From an uncultured Clostridia bacterium (GTDB lineage: Bacteria > Bacillota > Clostridia > Christensenellales > CAG-314), in the NCBI GenBank assembly GCA_944364615.1, contig CALVWF010000004.1, positions 94,405 to 158,404 on the forward strand: 64,000 nt of DNA, in the 5' to 3' direction. A program made the translations under genes and the position numbers. The notes under the pieces were generated by a model. That model saw only the letters and a list, made by a program, of their open reading frames with translations, was not told the DNA's origin and did no database searches. Shown in pieces: positions 61,403-64,000 of this stretch (its first letter is position 1; each line of letters starts with the position of its first letter).

Positions 61403-62217
61403 AGTTGACTCTCCTTCAATGAAATTGCGGTAAGGCAAAAACAGTAACTCGCACAAAAAAATACGTTTTCGATTTCAAGTGCTATGACGTAAATATTTCA
61501 TTAAATTTAACTGCCCGATTCAGATTAAACGCAATAAAACAGTACTTGATCACAATACAATAACGCCGTATAAATTACATACGGATGCGGTCTGTTAAAT
61601 TCTTCCGCAACTGTTTTTTAAATTATACTTTTGTATAAATAAACTGTCAATACTAACGCCCTACAAAATTCGGCAAAAACGACAATTCAGGTTTTAAAAC
61701 AAAGTACAACAGGATGTAAATCTCTGTTTCAGAAAGGATGAACTTTTTACAAATCCGTACCCTAACCGTAAATCATTGATATTTCCGTGCGGAAATTAAA
61801 TAAACAATTACCCGTGTTTGACAATTCGGTTTTTGCGGGAACAATAGTGAAATCGTATTTTAATGTCAACGGTAACTCCGTCAAAATCGTACGTTCTTGC
61901 GAATTTGCATTGTGACTATACGACATAACAGTCTGCGCCCCTTTTCGACGTTACGGCGTTCTGCGAGGTTTCCGCATTTACGCAACCTACAACGTAAACG
62001 CTACGGCAATCTGCCTGTACTGAAGATATTTTTGACGTGGTGTCCCAAAGGTACTATTTTACCGATTGCAAAGCGGTACTAATTGAAAATTTGTATCAGT
62101 TTACTTGCGACAAAAATTAAATCACGTACACAAACTTTAAACAAAAAAGCAAAATAACTTTTTGCCGATGTTTAAGTCGGACTGCGATAAAATCAGGACG
62201 TAATGCAAATATTGATA
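61403..62217. other. Long AT-rich intergenic stretch
   Basis: Over 800 bases without a supportable gene. A 61-codon plus frame (61897-62082) has no ribosome site and an atypical composition. I see no tRNA, riboswitch or repeat here. Confidence 0.5.
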
Positions 62218-62246
62218 TTGACATATATTGTAAACTATATTAAAAT
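62218..62246 (+). promoter_or_regulatory. Promoter of the DUF975 gene
   Basis: TTGACA (62218-62223), a 17-bp spacer and TAAAAT (62241-62246). Confidence 0.75.
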
Positions 62247-62273
62247 AAATTTGCACACAGAGGAGGAAACGGA

Positions 62274-62846
62274 ATGCTTAGTGCAACAGATTTGAGAAAA
62301 TGCGCGCGGGCGAGCCTGCGCTCAAATTGGGGAACGGTAATTTTAGCTTTTATCTTAGTCATACTTATATCGAGTCTTACCGGAGCAATCGCGGTAGGCT
62401 GGATATTGATTGGTCCCCTTATTTTAGGGTGGGAAGGAATGTTCCTGAAGTTGGCAAAATCCAACCGAGTGGACCTTAACGATGTATTTGACGGATTCAA
62501 ATACTTTTTAAACGCATTTTTGCTGAATTTATTGCAAGCGCTGTTTTTGTTTTTGTGGATGCTGTTGCTTGTATTTCCTGCAATTATAAAATCTTACGCC
62601 TACTCGATGAGTTACTTTATAATGGCGGACAATCCCGGCATAACCGCAACACAGGCAATTACGCAGTCAAGACAAATGATGGACGGCAACAAGTGGCGAT
62701 TGTTCTGTCTGGACCTGAGTTTTATAGGTTGGTATCTGCTGTCCGTACTCACTTTGGGTATTCTGCTTTTATGGGTAACCCCCTACCATCATGCGGCAAA
62801 AGCGCAATTTTACCTTGATCTGTTGCCCGATAACGGGGATAGGTAA
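62274..62846 (+). CDS. DUF975-family membrane protein
   Basis: 190 residues, four or more membrane helices. LRKCARASLRSNWGTVILAF at the start, SYFIMADNPGITATQAIT, SRQMMDGNKWRLFCLDLSFIG and TPYHHAAKAQFYLDL near the end match the DUF975 family of Gram-positive bacteria. GAGGAGG precedes the ATG. Function unknown. Confidence 0.88.
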   Translation: MLSATDLRKCARASLRSNWGTVILAFILVILISSLTGAIAVGWILIGPLILGWEGMFLKLAKSNRVDLNDVFDGFKYFLNAFLLNLLQALFLFLWMLLLVFPAIIKSYAYSMSYFIMADNPGITATQAITQSRQMMDGNKWRLFCLDLSFIGWYLLSVLTLGILLLWVTPYHHAAKAQFYLDLLPDNGDR

Positions 62847-62985
62847 ACATCTTTTTTGAAACGGTACGTTAAATACCGACAAGCGGCGATGGGGAAAATA
62901 TTTATTTTAAAAGTATTTTAAAAGCGGGACAAATCTTTTAAATGTTTTGTTTAAACTATATAACGGAAAAACAGGAGAAACTGAC

Positions 62986-63888
62986 TTGAAACGTACACTG
63001 TATTCTTTGATTTTGTCGGCACTACTGTTGTTGCTTGTGCTTCCTCAATGGGCGTTTGCCAATATGGCTGCTCCGGAAATACCCGACGTAGGCTCTGCCG
63101 TAACATTTGAAAAGAACGATACAATTGCCGTGCTGTCGGAAACGCTTAATATAACGGTTCGTGGATCAAGTGCGCATATTGAAGCAACGTACACGATGAA
63201 AAACACTTCCGACGCCGAAATTACAACGCCGTCAATGTTTCTGTCTCCCAATATCGAAAGCGCAGGAACTTCAGTAACGGTCAACGGCAAAACAACCGCC
63301 TACACACACGAAAGTTACGCTCTTTACTACGATTGCCAAGTGGAAACCGACGATTGGCAGTACATTGTTGCGGACAGCGAAGCGGCGTACAGCCCCGAAA
63401 ACCGCACCGTGGACGCAATAACATTCGAAATGACCTTTGCTCCTTTACAGCAATACGACGTTACCGTAAGTTACACCTACGTGCTGGGCGGACGTCCCAA
63501 TTTAAATTCCGACCAAAAATACGGCGAAATAGAGTATTTGCTCACGCCTGCCGCAATGTGGAAAGATTTCGGCCAACTGACTATAAACGTCTGCCTTGAC
63601 GACGAATTGCCTGTACTGAAAGAAAGCAACCTCACTTTCCGACAAACAGACAAACGCACCTACGTTTACACTTCCAATTCTTTGCCTGACGAAAATCTTT
63701 ACATCAGAATCGATCAGAACAATTGGCAGGAATTTACGGGATTGTTTCACAATCCGTATTTTATAGCAACGGCTGTCGCCGTACTCGTAGTTTTGCTTGC
63801 CGTAGCCGTAGTTCTTATTGTGATTATAATGTCGGTAATTGTGATTATAATGTCGGTAAGGAAATTTGCCCGCAGGAAAAAACAGTGA
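62986..63888 (+). CDS. Secreted protein with C-terminal membrane anchor
   Basis: 300 residues from TTG 62986, with AGGAGA eight bases upstream; the in-frame ATG at 62947 has no ribosome site. A signal peptide (LYSLILSALLLLLVLPQWAFA) precedes an extracellular beta-rich domain with ETLNITVRGSSAHIEATYTM and DVTVSYTYVLGGRP, then a C-terminal membrane helix (about 262-290) and a basic tail (RKFARRKKQ). It resembles no enzyme I know. The tail contains an exact 21-bp tandem duplication. Confidence 0.7.
   Translation: MKRTLYSLILSALLLLLVLPQWAFANMAAPEIPDVGSAVTFEKNDTIAVLSETLNITVRGSSAHIEATYTMKNTSDAEITTPSMFLSPNIESAGTSVTVNGKTTAYTHESYALYYDCQVETDDWQYIVADSEAAYSPENRTVDAITFEMTFAPLQQYDVTVSYTYVLGGRPNLNSDQKYGEIEYLLTPAAMWKDFGQLTINVCLDDELPVLKESNLTFRQTDKRTYVYTSNSLPDENLYIRIDQNNWQEFTGLFHNPYFIATAVAVLVVLLAVAVVLIVIIMSVIVIIMSVRKFARRKKQ
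63817..63858 (+). repeat. Two tandem 21-bp repeats inside the membrane anchor
   Basis: ATTGTGATTATAATGTCGGTA occurs twice head to tail (63817-63837, 63838-63858), encoding IVIIMSV twice in the C-terminal hydrophobic segment. Confidence 0.95.
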
Positions 63889-63930
63889 CAAACAAATAAA
63901 ACCGATGTAAAAAAACACCCGTTTTTGAGG

Positions 63931-64000
63931 TGAACCCCAAAAGTTGGACAAAGAATTAATTAAATTGTATTTGAGTGAGTTCTGTATTGTACAGGACTCA
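63931..64000. mobile_element. Edge of an IS3-family insertion sequence (partial)
   Basis: TGAACCCCAAAAGTTGGACA (63931-63950) resembles the terminal inverted repeats of IS3/IS150-group elements. It is followed by an imperfect hairpin around 63975-63999 (GAGTTCTGTA/TACAGGACTC). The transposase would lie beyond the window. Confidence 0.45.

Noticed and set aside
61897..62082. 61-codon plus-strand frame in the gene-poor region before the DUF975 gene
   Set aside because: No ribosome site, Arg-rich odd composition and no recognisable family.
1..64000. tRNA, rRNA, CRISPR or prophage elements
   Set aside because: No cloverleaf-like sequence, regular spacer-repeat array or phage structural genes were seen when reading both strands.

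Overview
The window reads as a chromosomal segment of an anaerobic, spore-forming, low-GC Gram-positive bacterium, probably an uncultured gut Clostridia (a Christensenellales-like lineage is my guess). The evidence is SpoIIE, SpmA and SpmB, many lipoproteins with Gram-positive lipoboxes, AdhE and a formate/nitrite channel, QueH instead of QueG, strong Shine-Dalgarno sites and sigma-A type promoters. I saw no phage module, tRNA, rRNA or CRISPR array. The right edge runs into what looks like the terminal repeat of an IS3-family element.

Layout. 1-8.2 kb (minus): a nine-gene operon divergent from a LacI-family regulator (8409). In transcription order it encodes a TIM-like isomerase, a LarA-like nickel racemase/epimerase, a long class II aldolase, a LacX-like mutarotase, a NagB-like isomerase/deaminase, an SsuCBA/TauCBA-type importer and an AGE-superfamily epimerase cut by the window edge. 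The TIM-like and NagB-like proteins keep catalytic residues but have altered phosphate-binding loops, so the substrate may be an unusual anionic (perhaps sulfonated) sugar. 9.6-15.4 kb: an M48 peptidase, a zinc-ribbon membrane protein, an ECF S component, a membrane-anchored protein with a ribosomal-L15-like C-terminus and an M14 peptidase. 15.5-21.9 kb: nagB, then rsmA-tilS-hpt, a degraded BspA-like repeat fragment and rpsF-ssb-rpsR.

22-30 kb is a starch/maltodextrin locus: a cytoplasmic GH13 enzyme, malE-malF-malG, a divergent LacI regulator and a multidomain surface lipoprotein with starch-binding-like modules. 30.4-36.4 kb: a FocA/NirC channel, then a polar amino-acid ABC transporter preceded by a probable leader-peptide attenuator (Arg3-Asn3) and two terminators, then a lipoprotein whose D-Ala-D-Ala-peptidase-like motifs occur in circularly permuted order. 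36.5-42.1 kb: hydrolase, ung, small membrane protein, APH-like kinase and adhE. 43.5-48.7 kb: a 1750-residue repeat-built secreted protein.

49-54.3 kb: a GlmU acetyltransferase-domain protein, SpoIIE, DegV, SpmB and SpmA. 54.4-59.1 kb: metG-tatD-TatD-linked radical SAM, then queH and a DUF308 protein. 59.4-63.9 kb: a prepilin-like protein fused to Ig-like and CBM26-like domains, a DUF975 protein and a secreted, C-terminally anchored protein. A recurring regulatory theme is near-consensus sigma-A promoters placed so close to the start codon that the transcript should be almost leaderless (tilS, the maltose-locus lacI gene, queH).
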